A stretch of 64,000 bases of DNA from JAEUPI01 sp044222685 (GCA_044222685.1 JBGAMU010000001.1:48954-112953), one strand, 5' to 3'. Positions 21,765 through 30,229 are shown, numbered from the stretch's first letter. Numbers and translations are program-made. Notes: generated by a model from the letters alone, not told the origin.

Positions 21765-22816
21765 CGAGCCACGGTATCGAGTTCCGCAACGTGACCAAGC
21801 GTTATGGCGGGCCGCGCGCGCCGCTGGTGGTCAAGGGCATCGATCTCGTCGTGCCCAAGGGCACGTTGACCACCATCCTCGGCCCCAGCGGCTGCGGCAA
21901 GACCACCACGCTGCGCATGATCGCCGGGCTCGACGCGCCGACGTCGGGGCAGATTCTCATCGACGGTCAGGATGTCACCGCGTTGGGCGCGGCCGAACGC
22001 AACGTGAGCATGGTGTTCCAGAGCTACGCGCTGTTCCCGCACATGAACGTGATCCACAACGTCGGCTACGGGCTGTCGGTGCTGGGCGTCGGCAAGGACG
22101 AGACGGCGCGTCGTGCGCGCCAGGCGATGGAAAGCGTCGGCCTTGCCGGCTATGAGCAACGGCTGCCCAGCGAGTTGTCCGGCGGCCAGCAGCAGCGCGT
22201 GGCGGTGGCGCGTGCGCTGGTGCTGGAGCCGTCGGTGATGCTGTTCGACGAGCCGCTGTCCAACCTCGATGCCCGGCTGCGCCGCTCGATGCGCGAGGAG
22301 ATCCGCGCCTTGCAGCAGCGCCTGCAGTTGACGGTGGCCTACGTCACCCACGATCAGGCCGAGGCGCTCGCCGTCAGCGACCAGATCGTCGTGATGGACG
22401 CCGGCCTGATTGCGCAGGCCGGCACGCCACAGCAGCTCTACGAGCTGCCGCGCAGCGAGTTCGTGGCCGGCTTCATGGGCGAGGCGATGCTGTTCTCGGC
22501 CGAGGTGCGGGCCGACGGCACCGTGCAACTCGGGCCGCTGCGCTTCAGCCCGCGGCACACGGTGGCATCCGGCGCGGTGAAGGTGGCGGTTCGACCCGAA
22601 GCCTGGCGCCTGACGCCGGACGGCGCAGGCGAACCCGGGTTGCCCGGCCGCGTGGCCAAGTGCGCGTATCTCGGCAGCTTTCTCGAGCTGACGATCGACA
22701 CCGAGCTGGGCCACCTGTTCGTCGTGTCGGCCGAGGTCGACCGGCCCTGGTCGGCCGGCGACGCGTTGACGCTCCATCTGGGCGGGCATGGTGTCTCCGT
22801 CGTTGCCAGCGGCTGA
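21761..22816 (+). CDS. ATPase of the AfuABC-like importer
   Basis: ABC ATPase of the FbpC/PotA/MalK type, 351 residues, start overlapping the permease stop by 4 bases. Walker A is LGPSGCGKTTTLR, the Q-loop VFQSYALFPHM, the signature LSGGQQQRVAVARAL, Walker B VMLFDEPLSNLDA and the H-loop YVTHDQ. The C-terminal region (about 240-351) is a TOBE-type regulatory domain (VAVRPEAWRLTP, VAKCAYLGSFLEL). Energises the preceding permease. Confidence 0.88.
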   Translation: MTSHGIEFRNVTKRYGGPRAPLVVKGIDLVVPKGTLTTILGPSGCGKTTTLRMIAGLDAPTSGQILIDGQDVTALGAAERNVSMVFQSYALFPHMNVIHNVGYGLSVLGVGKDETARRARQAMESVGLAGYEQRLPSELSGGQQQRVAVARALVLEPSVMLFDEPLSNLDARLRRSMREEIRALQQRLQLTVAYVTHDQAEALAVSDQIVVMDAGLIAQAGTPQQLYELPRSEFVAGFMGEAMLFSAEVRADGTVQLGPLRFSPRHTVASGAVKVAVRPEAWRLTPDGAGEPGLPGRVAKCAYLGSFLELTIDTELGHLFVVSAEVDRPWSAGDALTLHLGGHGVSVVASG

Positions 22817-22820
22817 CGCC

Positions 22821-22858
22821 GATAATCCAGCATGGCGGGCATGCCGCCTGCACCGTGA
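22821..22858 (+). promoter_or_regulatory. Candidate tal-pgi promoter with a very short leader frame
   Basis: A -10-like GATAAT (22821-22826) begins 4 bases after the ATPase stop. Five bases further is an ATG (22832) opening an eight-codon frame, MAGMPPAP, that stops at 22858, six bases before the tal ATG. It may be a leaderless leader peptide coupling ribosomes to tal, or chance. No matching -35 at normal spacing was found. Confidence 0.3.
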
Positions 22859-22864
22859 CGCGCC

Positions 22865-23815
22865 ATGAACCAGCTCGATCAGCTCAAGCAGTACACCGTC
22901 GTCGTCGCCGACACCGGCGACTTCAACCAGATGGCGCAGTACGCGCCGCGTGATGCCACCACCAATCCGTCGCTGATCCTCAAGGCCGTGCAGCAGCCGG
23001 CCTATGCGCCGCTGCTGGCCGAGGCGGTCGCTGCGTGCCGTGGCCAGCCGCTGGAAGCGGTGGTCGACGCGGTGCTGGTGCGCTTCGGCGCCGAGATCCT
23101 GCGCATCGTGCCCGGTCGCGTGTCGACCGAGGTCGACGCGCGGCTGTCGTTCGATCGGGTCGCCACGATGGCGCGTGCGCGCCGCATCATGGCGCTGTAC
23201 CGGCAGCAGGGCGTCGGCGCCGACCGCGTGCTGATCAAGATCGCGTCGACCTGGGAGGGCATCCAGGCGGCGGCCGAACTCGAGCGCGAGGGCATCCACT
23301 GCAATCTCACGCTGCTGTTCTCGTTCGCCCAGGCGGTGGCCTGCGCCGATGCCGGCGTGACGCTGATCTCGCCCTTCGTCGGCCGCATCTACGACTGGTA
23401 CAAGAAGTCCGCGGGCGCCGCCTGGGACGAGGCCGCGCAGTCCGGCGCCAACGACCCCGGCGTGCGCTCGGTCACACGCATCTACGAGCACTACAAGCAC
23501 CACGGCATCCGCACCGAGGTGATGGGCGCGAGCTTCCGCAACGTCGGGCAGATCGCCGCGCTCGCCGGCTGCGACCTGCTGACGATCAGCCCGGACCTGA
23601 TGGCGCAGCTGCAGCGCGGCGACGCGGCGCTGCCACGCCGGCTCGACGCGGCGGCGGCGCGCGCGCTGGCGCTGCCGGCCGTGCACTACGGCGAGGCGGA
23701 ATTCCGCTATGCCCACAACGACGATGCGATGGCGAGCGACAAGCTGTCGGAGGGCATCCGCCTGTTCGCCGCCGATTCGGCGCGCCTGGACAAGCTGATC
23801 GCCGAGCTGCGATGA
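22865..23815 (+). CDS. tal: Transaldolase
   Basis: Moves a three-carbon dihydroxyacetone unit between sedoheptulose 7-phosphate and glyceraldehyde 3-phosphate in the non-oxidative pentose phosphate pathway. The product has 316 residues, the size of the TalB class. The DATTNPSLI motif is at about 30-38 and the Schiff-base lysine is K125 in RVLIKIASTWEGI. NLTLLFSFAQAVACADAGV and the SPFVGRIYDWYKK signature follow. The stop overlaps the pgi start (ATGA). Confidence 0.96.
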   Translation: MNQLDQLKQYTVVVADTGDFNQMAQYAPRDATTNPSLILKAVQQPAYAPLLAEAVAACRGQPLEAVVDAVLVRFGAEILRIVPGRVSTEVDARLSFDRVATMARARRIMALYRQQGVGADRVLIKIASTWEGIQAAAELEREGIHCNLTLLFSFAQAVACADAGVTLISPFVGRIYDWYKKSAGAAWDEAAQSGANDPGVRSVTRIYEHYKHHGIRTEVMGASFRNVGQIAALAGCDLLTISPDLMAQLQRGDAALPRRLDAAAARALALPAVHYGEAEFRYAHNDDAMASDKLSEGIRLFAADSARLDKLIAELR

Positions 23816-25413
23816 GCGTTCACCCGCGCTGCGACCGCACGCTCGCCTGGCGTGCGCTGCAGGGCCACCATCAGGCGCACGGCCGCACGCTCGACCTGCG
23901 CGAGGCCTTCGCGCGCGACCCCGGCCGCGTCGACGCCTTCAGCTGCCAGGCGCCGGAGGTCTTCGCCGACCTGTCGAAGAACCTGTGGGACCTGGCCACG
24001 CACAAGCTGCTCGTCGAACTCGCCGGCGAATGCGGCCTGGCCGAGCGGCGCGACGCCATGTTCGCCGGTGAGGCGATCAATGCCACCGAAGGCCGCGCCG
24101 TGCTGCACACCGCGCTGCGCGCGCCCAGGGGCAGCGCAGCGCCATTCGCCGACGAGGTGCACGCGGTGCTCGACGCCATGCTCGCCTATGCGGAGCGTGT
24201 GCGCGACACGGCGAAGAGTGGCATCCGCGACGTCGTCAACATCGGCATCGGCGGCTCCGATCTAGGCCCTCAGATGGTGGTTCCCGCGCTGCAGAGCGTG
24301 GCGCATCCACAGATCGGCTTTCACTTCGTCTCCAACGTCGACGGCCACGACGTCACGCCGGTGCTGGAGCGGCTGCGGCCCGAGTCGACCCTGTTCATCG
24401 TCGCCTCCAAGACATTCACCACCCAGGAGACGATGGCCAATGCCGCCGTCGCGCGGCAGTGGTTCCTCGACCAGGGCGGCCGCGACATCGGGCGCCACTT
24501 CGTCGGCACCACCACCAATCTCTCGGCCGCGGCCGAGTTCGGCATCACCACCACCTTCGGTTTCTGGGACTGGGTCGGCGGTCGCTATTCGATGTGGAGT
24601 GCGATCGGCCTGCCGATCGCGATCGCCATCGGCGCCGAACATTTCCGCGCGCTGCTGGCCGGCGCCCACGCGATGGATCGTCACTTCGCGACCGAGCCGT
24701 TCGAGCGCAACCTGCCGGTGCAGCTCGGCCTGCTCGACGTCTGGTACCGCAACTTCCACGGCTTTGCCAGCCGTTCGGTGGCGCCCTACCACCAAGGCCT
24801 GAAGCGCCTGCCGGCGTACTTGCAGCAGCTGGAGATGGAATCCAACGGCAAGCGCGTCGACCTGGCCGGCGAGGATCTGCCCTATGCCACCAGCCCGGTC
24901 GTCTGGGGCGAGCCGGGCACCAATGGCCAGCATGCGTTCTTCCAGATGCTGCACCAGGGCACCGACGTGATCCCGGTGGAATTCATCGCCGTTCGCAAGG
25001 CGAGCCATCCGCACCGCGACCTGCAGGTGAAGGCGCTGGCCAATTGCCTGGCGCAGTCGCAGGCCTTGATGCTGGGCAAGCCGGCGGCGCAGGCGCGCGG
25101 CGAGCGCGTGCCGACGGCGGCTCCGGGCATCGATGCCGACCGGCTGGCCCGGCACCGCACCTTTCCGGGCAACCGACCCAGCACGACCTTGGTGCTGGAG
25201 TCACTGACTCCGCGCGGCCTCGGTGCACTGATTGCGATGTACGAGCACCGTGTGTTCACCGCCGGCGCGCTGTGGGGCATCAACAGCTTCGACCAATGGG
25301 GCGTCGAGCTCGGCAAGGCGCTGTGCAGCGAGCTGCTGCCGCGCTGGACGACCGGCGACACCGACGGGCTCGATCCGTCGACGGCGAGCCTGCTGCGACG
25401 GCTGCGAGGCTAG
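23812..25413 (+). CDS. pgi: Glucose-6-phosphate isomerase
   Basis: Interconverts glucose 6-phosphate and fructose 6-phosphate. The product has 533 residues from ATG 23812, overlapping tal. Family signatures are present: NIGIGGSDLGPQMV near residue 145, VGGRYSMWSAIGLPIA near 260, EMESNGKRV with the catalytic-region glutamate, GEPGTNGQHAFFQMLHQGT with the active-site histidine, and the C-terminal HRVFTAGALWGINSFDQWGVELGK with the catalytic lysine. Translationally coupled to tal. Confidence 0.96.
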   Translation: MSVHPRCDRTLAWRALQGHHQAHGRTLDLREAFARDPGRVDAFSCQAPEVFADLSKNLWDLATHKLLVELAGECGLAERRDAMFAGEAINATEGRAVLHTALRAPRGSAAPFADEVHAVLDAMLAYAERVRDTAKSGIRDVVNIGIGGSDLGPQMVVPALQSVAHPQIGFHFVSNVDGHDVTPVLERLRPESTLFIVASKTFTTQETMANAAVARQWFLDQGGRDIGRHFVGTTTNLSAAAEFGITTTFGFWDWVGGRYSMWSAIGLPIAIAIGAEHFRALLAGAHAMDRHFATEPFERNLPVQLGLLDVWYRNFHGFASRSVAPYHQGLKRLPAYLQQLEMESNGKRVDLAGEDLPYATSPVVWGEPGTNGQHAFFQMLHQGTDVIPVEFIAVRKASHPHRDLQVKALANCLAQSQALMLGKPAAQARGERVPTAAPGIDADRLARHRTFPGNRPSTTLVLESLTPRGLGALIAMYEHRVFTAGALWGINSFDQWGVELGKALCSELLPRWTTGDTDGLDPSTASLLRRLRG

Positions 25414-25453
25414 GGTAATGCCCTAGGTGCCTGCGCCGATCTGGGTCAGGCAC
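25410..25453. other. Hairpins at the end of pgi
   Basis: CTAGGG/CCCTAG (25410-25415 and 25421-25426, loop of 5) overlaps the pgi stop codon. GTGCCTG/CAGGCAC (25427-25433 and 25447-25453, loop of 13) follows directly. There is no T-run, so these would be weak or factor-dependent terminators or mRNA-end stabilisers at best. The remaining 88 bases before aapJ hold nothing clear beyond its ribosome-binding site. Confidence 0.35.
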
Positions 25454-25541
25454 GCTCCGTGCATCGGTGTTTGCTCGGTTTGCCGGGCAGCCGGCGATCA
25501 CGACAATCCCGCCATTGTCGCCACCCAAGAGAGGACGCACC

Positions 25542-26558
25542 ATGTTCAAACACACCATTGCCGCGGCACTTGCGCTCGCCTTCGTCGGCAGCGTGCACGC
25601 CGGCAAGACGCTCGACGCCGTCAAGCAGCGAGGCCAGCTCGTCTGCGGTGTCAACCCCAGCCTGCCCGGCTTCTCGGCCGCCGACAGCCAGGGCAACTGG
25701 GCCGGCCTGGACGTCGATATCTGCAAGGCGATCGCCGCCACCGTGCTCAACGACGCCAGCAAGGTCAAGTGGGTGCCGCTGAATGCGTCGCAGCGCTTCG
25801 CCGCGCTGCAGTCGGGCGAGGTCGACATCCTGTCGCGCAATACCACGTGGACGCTGACGCGCGACGCCTCGCTGGGCCTGCACTTCACCGGCACGACCTA
25901 CTACGACGGCCAGGGCTTCATGGTCACCAAGAAGAGCAAGATCACCTCGGCCAAGCAGCTGAAGGGCGCCACCGTCTGCGTGCAGTCGGGCACCACCACC
26001 GAGAAGAACCTGACCGACTACTCCAAGGCGGCCGGCCTGAACATGAAGCCGGTCGTGTTCGAGACGCAGGAGGCCACCAACAAGGCCTACTTCGCCGGCC
26101 GCTGCCAGGCCTACACCACCGATGCCTCGGGTCTTGCCTCCGTCCGCAACAAGGAAGCCGGCAATCCCGATGACCACGTGATCCTGCCCGAGCTGATTTC
26201 CAAGGAGCCACTGGGGCCGTCCGTGCGCCGCGGCGACGACGAGTTCTTCGCGATCGCCAAGTGGGTCGTCTTCGCGCTGATCGAGGCCGAGGAATACGGC
26301 ATCACGCAGGCCAATGTCGACCAGCTCAAGGCCGAGAGCAAAGACCCTGTCGTGCAGCGCATCCTCGGCACCTCGGAGGACACCGGCAAGCTGCTTGGCC
26401 TGGACAAGGACTGGGCCTACCGCGCGATCAAGGCGACCGGAAACTACGGTGAGATCTTCGAGCGCAACGTCGGCCCGAAGTCGGCGCTGAAGCTGCCGCG
26501 CGGTGCCAACAACCTGTGGAGCAAGGGCGGCTTCATGTACGCCCCGCCGGTGCGTTAA
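25542..26558 (+). CDS. aapJ: AapJ, binding protein of the general L-amino-acid ABC transporter
   Basis: Periplasmic substrate-binding protein of the polar/general amino-acid uptake system, 338 residues. The signal peptide is MFKHTIAAALALAFVGSVHA (cleavage after residue 20), followed by the family start GKTLDAVKQRGQLVCGVNP. Conserved SRNTTWTLTRDASLGL, VQSGTTTEKNL and YTTDASGLASVR mark it as AapJ/BztA-type rather than a glutamine-specific GlnH. AGAGAGGA precedes the ATG. A hairpin lies between this gene and aapQ, which may raise the amount of binding protein relative to the permeases. Confidence 0.93.
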   Translation: MFKHTIAAALALAFVGSVHAGKTLDAVKQRGQLVCGVNPSLPGFSAADSQGNWAGLDVDICKAIAATVLNDASKVKWVPLNASQRFAALQSGEVDILSRNTTWTLTRDASLGLHFTGTTYYDGQGFMVTKKSKITSAKQLKGATVCVQSGTTTEKNLTDYSKAAGLNMKPVVFETQEATNKAYFAGRCQAYTTDASGLASVRNKEAGNPDDHVILPELISKEPLGPSVRRGDDEFFAIAKWVVFALIEAEEYGITQANVDQLKAESKDPVVQRILGTSEDTGKLLGLDKDWAYRAIKATGNYGEIFERNVGPKSALKLPRGANNLWSKGGFMYAPPVR

Positions 26559-26580
26559 CGCTTCGCAAACAACGAGGGCG

Positions 26581-26599
26581 GGTTCGCCTGCAGCGAACC
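26581..26599 (+). other. Intercistronic hairpin between aapJ and aapQ
   Basis: GGTTCGC CTGCA GCGAACC: 7-base perfect arms with a 5-base loop, 22 bases after the aapJ stop and 11 bases before aapQ. Hairpins here in amino-acid importer operons commonly protect the binding-protein message or partly stop transcription. No T-run, so partial attenuation or 3' protection is more likely than full termination. Confidence 0.5.
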
Positions 26600-26610
26600 C
26601 TGTCCGGTTG

Positions 26611-27786
26611 ATGAACGCGCCACCGAGCAAGTCTTCGTCGTTCAACTGGCGCAGCAAGGCCTTCCGGGGCGTGCTGTACCAGGTGGTCGTGCTCGCGCTG
26701 CTGGTGCTGGCGGCGGCCTACCTGCTGCACAACACCCTCGACAACATGCGGGTGCGCGGCATCAAGAGCGGCTTCGACTTCATCACGCAGCCGGCCGGCT
26801 TCGCCATCGGCGAGAGCGTCGTGCCGTTCGATTCGGCCGAGAGCTACGGCAAGGCTTTCCTGGTCGGGCTGTCCAACACATTCCGGGTGGCGATCCTCGG
26901 CATCCTGTTCGCCACCGTGCTGGGCACGCTCATCGGCGTGGGACGGCTGTCGCGCAACTTCCTGGTCCGCTCGCTGAGCGGCGCTTATGTCGATCTGGTG
27001 CGCAACGTGCCGCTGCTGCTCCAGTTGTTCATCTGGTACTTCGTGCTCACCGAGAAGCTGCCGCCGATCGAGGAGGCATTGCACCCGTTGCCGGGGTTGT
27101 TCTTCAGCAAGAACGGTCTGCAGTTCCCCCATCCGGTCTGGGCCGATGGGCACATCTTCACCGTCGCCGGCTTCGTCGTCGGGCTGATCGGGGTGTGGTG
27201 GTGGTCGCGGCTGTCGCGCGCGCGCTTCGAGCGCACCGGCAAGCCGATGCCGCTGCTGCTGCCGGCGATCGCCATCATCGTGCTCGCCACGCTGGCGGGC
27301 TGGCTGCTCGGCGGTGCGCCTGCGGGCCTGGACTCACCGGAAAAGACCGAGATCAACGTCGTCGGTGGCGGTGCGGTCACGCCCGAGTTCCTCACCGTGC
27401 TGATCGGGCTGACGGTCTACACCGCGGCCTACATTGCCGAGGTGGTGCGAGCCGGCATCCAGTCGGTGCCGTTCGGCCAGCACGAGGCCAGTGTCTCGCT
27501 CGGCCTCGGCCGCGGGCAGGAACTGCGCCTGGTGCAGCTGCCGCAGGCGCTGCGCGTCATCATCCCGCCGATGACCAACCAGTACCTGAACCTGACGAAG
27601 AACTCCTCGCTGGCAGTGGCGGTCGGATATCCCGATCTGGTCTCGATCTCCAACACGTCGCTCAACCAGACCGGCCGCGCCATCGAATGCATTGCGCTGG
27701 TGATGGCCTGCTACCTGACCTTGTCGCTGCTCACGTCGGCCGGCATGAACTGGTACAACCGCCGCTCGGCCATTAAGGAGCGCTAG
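26611..27786 (+). CDS. aapQ: AapQ, permease of the general L-amino-acid ABC transporter
   Basis: Inner-membrane permease, 391 residues from ATG 26611. The first membrane segment is near residues 18-35 (VLYQVVVLALLVLAAAYLL). The MetI-type core is split by the long insert characteristic of AapQ/BztB (IEEALHPLPGLFFSKNGL through the INVVGGGAVTPEF region), and the ATPase-contact loop EASVSLGLGRGQELRLVQLPQALR is near 300. The C-terminal MTNQYLNLTKNSSLAVAVGYPD segment is highly typical. Precedes aapM by 1 base. Confidence 0.93.
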   Translation: MNAPPSKSSSFNWRSKAFRGVLYQVVVLALLVLAAAYLLHNTLDNMRVRGIKSGFDFITQPAGFAIGESVVPFDSAESYGKAFLVGLSNTFRVAILGILFATVLGTLIGVGRLSRNFLVRSLSGAYVDLVRNVPLLLQLFIWYFVLTEKLPPIEEALHPLPGLFFSKNGLQFPHPVWADGHIFTVAGFVVGLIGVWWWSRLSRARFERTGKPMPLLLPAIAIIVLATLAGWLLGGAPAGLDSPEKTEINVVGGGAVTPEFLTVLIGLTVYTAAYIAEVVRAGIQSVPFGQHEASVSLGLGRGQELRLVQLPQALRVIIPPMTNQYLNLTKNSSLAVAVGYPDLVSISNTSLNQTGRAIECIALVMACYLTLSLLTSAGMNWYNRRSAIKER

Positions 27787-27787
27787 G

Positions 27788-28900
27788 GTGAGCACCACCG
27801 GCACCATCTACGCGCCGATCGCCAGCCGCGAGCCGCCGCTGGCGGCGCAGGGGGCTGTGGCCTGGGTGCGGCGCAACCTGTTCGACGGCTGGGCCAACTC
27901 ACTGGCCACGCTGGTCACCCTGGCCGTGCTGCTGTGGCTGGTGCCGCCGCTGTTCGGCTGGTCGGTACTCAATGCGGTGGCGCGGCCCGACAACGCGGCT
28001 TGCCGCGCGCTGCAGGAAACCGGCGCCTGCTGGGGCGTGATTGCCGAGAAGGGCCGGCTGATCCTGTTCGGCCGCTACCCGTTCGAGGAGCAGTGGCGTC
28101 CGCTGCTGGCCTGCGCGACCTTGATCGCACTGCTGGTCGCGAGCTGCCTGCGGCCGTTCTGGAAGCCGTGGCTCGCCGTGCTGTGGGTTGCGGTGCTGGC
28201 GCTGTGCTTCATGTTGATGCGCGGTGGCGTGTTCGGCCTGACGCCCGTGGAGACCTCGCGCTGGGGCGGCTTTCCGCTGACGCTGGCGCTGTCGGTGGTC
28301 AGCCTGGTGGTCGCGTTTCCGCTGGCCATCCTGGTGGCGCTCGGCCGCAATTCCAACCTGGCGGCGATCCGTGCGGTCTGCGTGCTGTATGTCGAACTGA
28401 TCCGCGGCGTGCCGCTGATCTCGGTGCTGTTCATGGCTTCGTTCATGTTCCCGCTGTTCATGCCGCAGGGCACGTCGATCGACGTGCTGCTGCGCGTGCT
28501 GGTGGGCATGACCCTGTTCGCCGCAGCCTACCTGGCCGAGGTGGTGCGCGGCGGCCTGCAGGCCCTGCCCAAAGGCCAAGTCGAGGCCGCGCAGTCGCTC
28601 GGCCTCACCTACTGGCAGACGCAGCGCAAGATCGTGCTGCCGCAGGCCTTGCGGCTGGTGGTGCCGGCCATCGTCAACAGCTTCATCAGCACCTTCAAGG
28701 ACACCTCGCTCGTGACGATCGTGAGCCTGTACGACCTGACCGGCGCGCTGCAGTTGGCGCTCGGTGACGCCGACTGGCGCAAGTTCTTCCTCGAGGGCCA
28801 GCTGTTCGTGGCGGCCGTGTACTTCGTGTTCTGCTTCGCCCTGTCGCGCTACAGCCGCTGGGTCGAGGCCTATCTCAACACCGGCATGCGCCGGCAATGA
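27788..28900 (+). CDS. aapM: AapM, permease of the general L-amino-acid ABC transporter
   Basis: Second membrane subunit, 370 residues from GTG 27788 immediately after the aapQ stop. The first membrane segment is LATLVTLAVLLWLVPPLFGW. Further segments follow at ATLIALLVASCLRPFW, LAVLWVAVLALCFMLM and in the MetI domain, which ends with EVVRGGLQALPKGQVEAAQSLGL and FISTFKDTSLVTIVSLYDLTG. The NSFISTFKDTSLV segment corresponds to the conserved amino-acid permease helix. Overlaps aapP by 4 bases. Confidence 0.93.
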   Translation: MSTTGTIYAPIASREPPLAAQGAVAWVRRNLFDGWANSLATLVTLAVLLWLVPPLFGWSVLNAVARPDNAACRALQETGACWGVIAEKGRLILFGRYPFEEQWRPLLACATLIALLVASCLRPFWKPWLAVLWVAVLALCFMLMRGGVFGLTPVETSRWGGFPLTLALSVVSLVVAFPLAILVALGRNSNLAAIRAVCVLYVELIRGVPLISVLFMASFMFPLFMPQGTSIDVLLRVLVGMTLFAAAYLAEVVRGGLQALPKGQVEAAQSLGLTYWQTQRKIVLPQALRLVVPAIVNSFISTFKDTSLVTIVSLYDLTGALQLALGDADWRKFFLEGQLFVAAVYFVFCFALSRYSRWVEAYLNTGMRRQ

Positions 28901-29655
28901 CGGCCAACATGAACAGCGAAGCTCCCATCATCCAATTCGACAAGGTCAACAAGTGGTACGGGCAGTTCCATGTGCTGCGCGACATCCAGTTGACGGTACC
29001 CAAGGGCGAACGCATCGTCATCTGCGGGCCATCGGGCTCGGGCAAGAGCACGCTGATCCGCTGCATCAACCGGCTCGAGGAGCACCAGAGCGGCCGCCTC
29101 GTCGTCAACGGCACCGAGCTGACCGACGACGTGAAGGCCGTCGATGCCGTGCGACGCGAAGTCGGCATGGTGTTCCAGCAGTTCAACCTGTTCCCGCACC
29201 TGACGGTGCTCGAGAACCTCACTCTCGCGCCGATGTGGGTCGGCAAGATGCCCAAGAAGGAGGCCGAGGAAAAGGCGATGCAGCAGTTGACACGCGTGCG
29301 CATCGCCGAGCAGGCCGGCAAGTACCCGCTGCAGTTGTCCGGTGGCCAGCAGCAGCGCGTGGCGATCGCGCGGGCGCTGTGCCTGACGCCAAAGATCATG
29401 CTGTTCGACGAGCCGACCTCGGCACTCGACCCCGAGATGATCAACGAGGTGCTCGAGGTGATGGTCGACCTCGCCAAGCAAGGCATCACGATGCTGTGCG
29501 TCACGCACGAGATGGGCTTCGCGCGCCAGGCGGCCGATCGCGTGATCTTCATGGATCAGGGCCAGATCGTCGAGGAGAACACACCGGTCGATTTCTTCAA
29601 CCACCCGAAGAGCGACCGCGCGAAGGACTTCCTGTCGAAGATCCTGTCGCACTGA
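28897..29655 (+). CDS. aapP: AapP, ATPase of the general L-amino-acid ABC transporter
   Basis: ABC ATPase of the polar amino-acid family, 252 residues. Walker A is CGPSGSGKSTLIRC, the Q-loop VFQQFNLFPHLTV, the signature LSGGQQQRVAIARALC, Walker B IMLFDEPTSALDPEM and the H-loop CVTHEMGFAR. The start ATG 28897 overlaps the aapM stop (ATGA); an in-frame ATG four codons later is possible. Completes the aapJQMP operon. Confidence 0.95.
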   Translation: MTANMNSEAPIIQFDKVNKWYGQFHVLRDIQLTVPKGERIVICGPSGSGKSTLIRCINRLEEHQSGRLVVNGTELTDDVKAVDAVRREVGMVFQQFNLFPHLTVLENLTLAPMWVGKMPKKEAEEKAMQQLTRVRIAEQAGKYPLQLSGGQQQRVAIARALCLTPKIMLFDEPTSALDPEMINEVLEVMVDLAKQGITMLCVTHEMGFARQAADRVIFMDQGQIVEENTPVDFFNHPKSDRAKDFLSKILSH

Positions 29656-29668
29656 GCCAGGCGCCGCC

Positions 29669-30187
29669 ATGGCGCACGACGACATCGACTGCGCCGGCGA
29701 CGCGCTGCCGCGGCCGCATCCGAACTGCTACTGGGTCGTGCCGGGTCGACTGCTGGCCGGCGAGTACCCGTTGCGGCACGTCGACGGCTTGCACGCCGCC
29801 GGCATCACCGACTTCATCGACCTGACGGCCGACGACGAGGGCCTGCCCGACTATCAGCTGCGCTTGCGGCCCGGCCAGCGCCGGCAGCATTTCGCTGTCA
29901 CCGACTACGCGGTACCGAGCGAGGCGCTCATGCGCACGATCCTCGACACCGTGCGGGTGCTGCTGGCCGATCCGGCGCGGCGCGCCTATCTGCACTGCCA
30001 AGGTGGCGTCGGCCGCACCGGCACCGTGGTCGGCTGCCTGCTGGTCGAGTCGGGCTTCGCGCCGGACGAGGCGCTGGCCCTTCTCGCGCGCAAGTGGCAG
30101 GTGGTGGCCAAGCGGAATCGCGCGCCGGAGTCGCCCGAGACCGGCGCGCAGCGCGACTGCATCAAGCGGTGGCGGGGCCGCGGTTGA
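29669..30187 (+). CDS. Small tyrosine / dual-specificity protein phosphatase
   Basis: Cytoplasmic protein of 172 residues with the cysteine phosphatase signature: C110-QGGVG-R116 within LHCQGGVGRTGTVVGCLLV, the catalytic Cys-x5-Arg loop. FAVTDYAVPS around residues 76-84 could supply the general-acid aspartate (D79). The N-terminal NCYWVVPGRLLAGEYPLR and GITDFIDLTADDEG match bacterial dual-specificity/tyrosine phosphatases. It starts 13 bases after aapP on the same strand, so it is likely in the same transcript. Its substrate is unknown; phosphoprotein, phosphoinositide-like or other phosphoester substrates are all possible. Confidence 0.85.
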   Translation: MAHDDIDCAGDALPRPHPNCYWVVPGRLLAGEYPLRHVDGLHAAGITDFIDLTADDEGLPDYQLRLRPGQRRQHFAVTDYAVPSEALMRTILDTVRVLLADPARRAYLHCQGGVGRTGTVVGCLLVESGFAPDEALALLARKWQVVAKRNRAPESPETGAQRDCIKRWRGRG

Positions 30188-30229
30188 ACGCGTCGGTGCT
30201 GCGCCCGCGCGGTGCCGTTTATGAGTGGA

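Noticed and set aside
20069..22816. A 915-codon plus-strand frame covering the permease and ATPase of the Afu-like system
   Set aside because: Only the part from 21761 has homology (the ATPase); the upstream part is an out-of-frame reading of the permease gene, rich in Arg and Pro.
18517..22816. Iron(III) uptake system FbpABC
   Set aside because: The binding protein has no adjacent tyrosine pair, the permease is much longer than FbpB, and no iron-related gene or Fur-box-like sequence is near. Not fully excluded.
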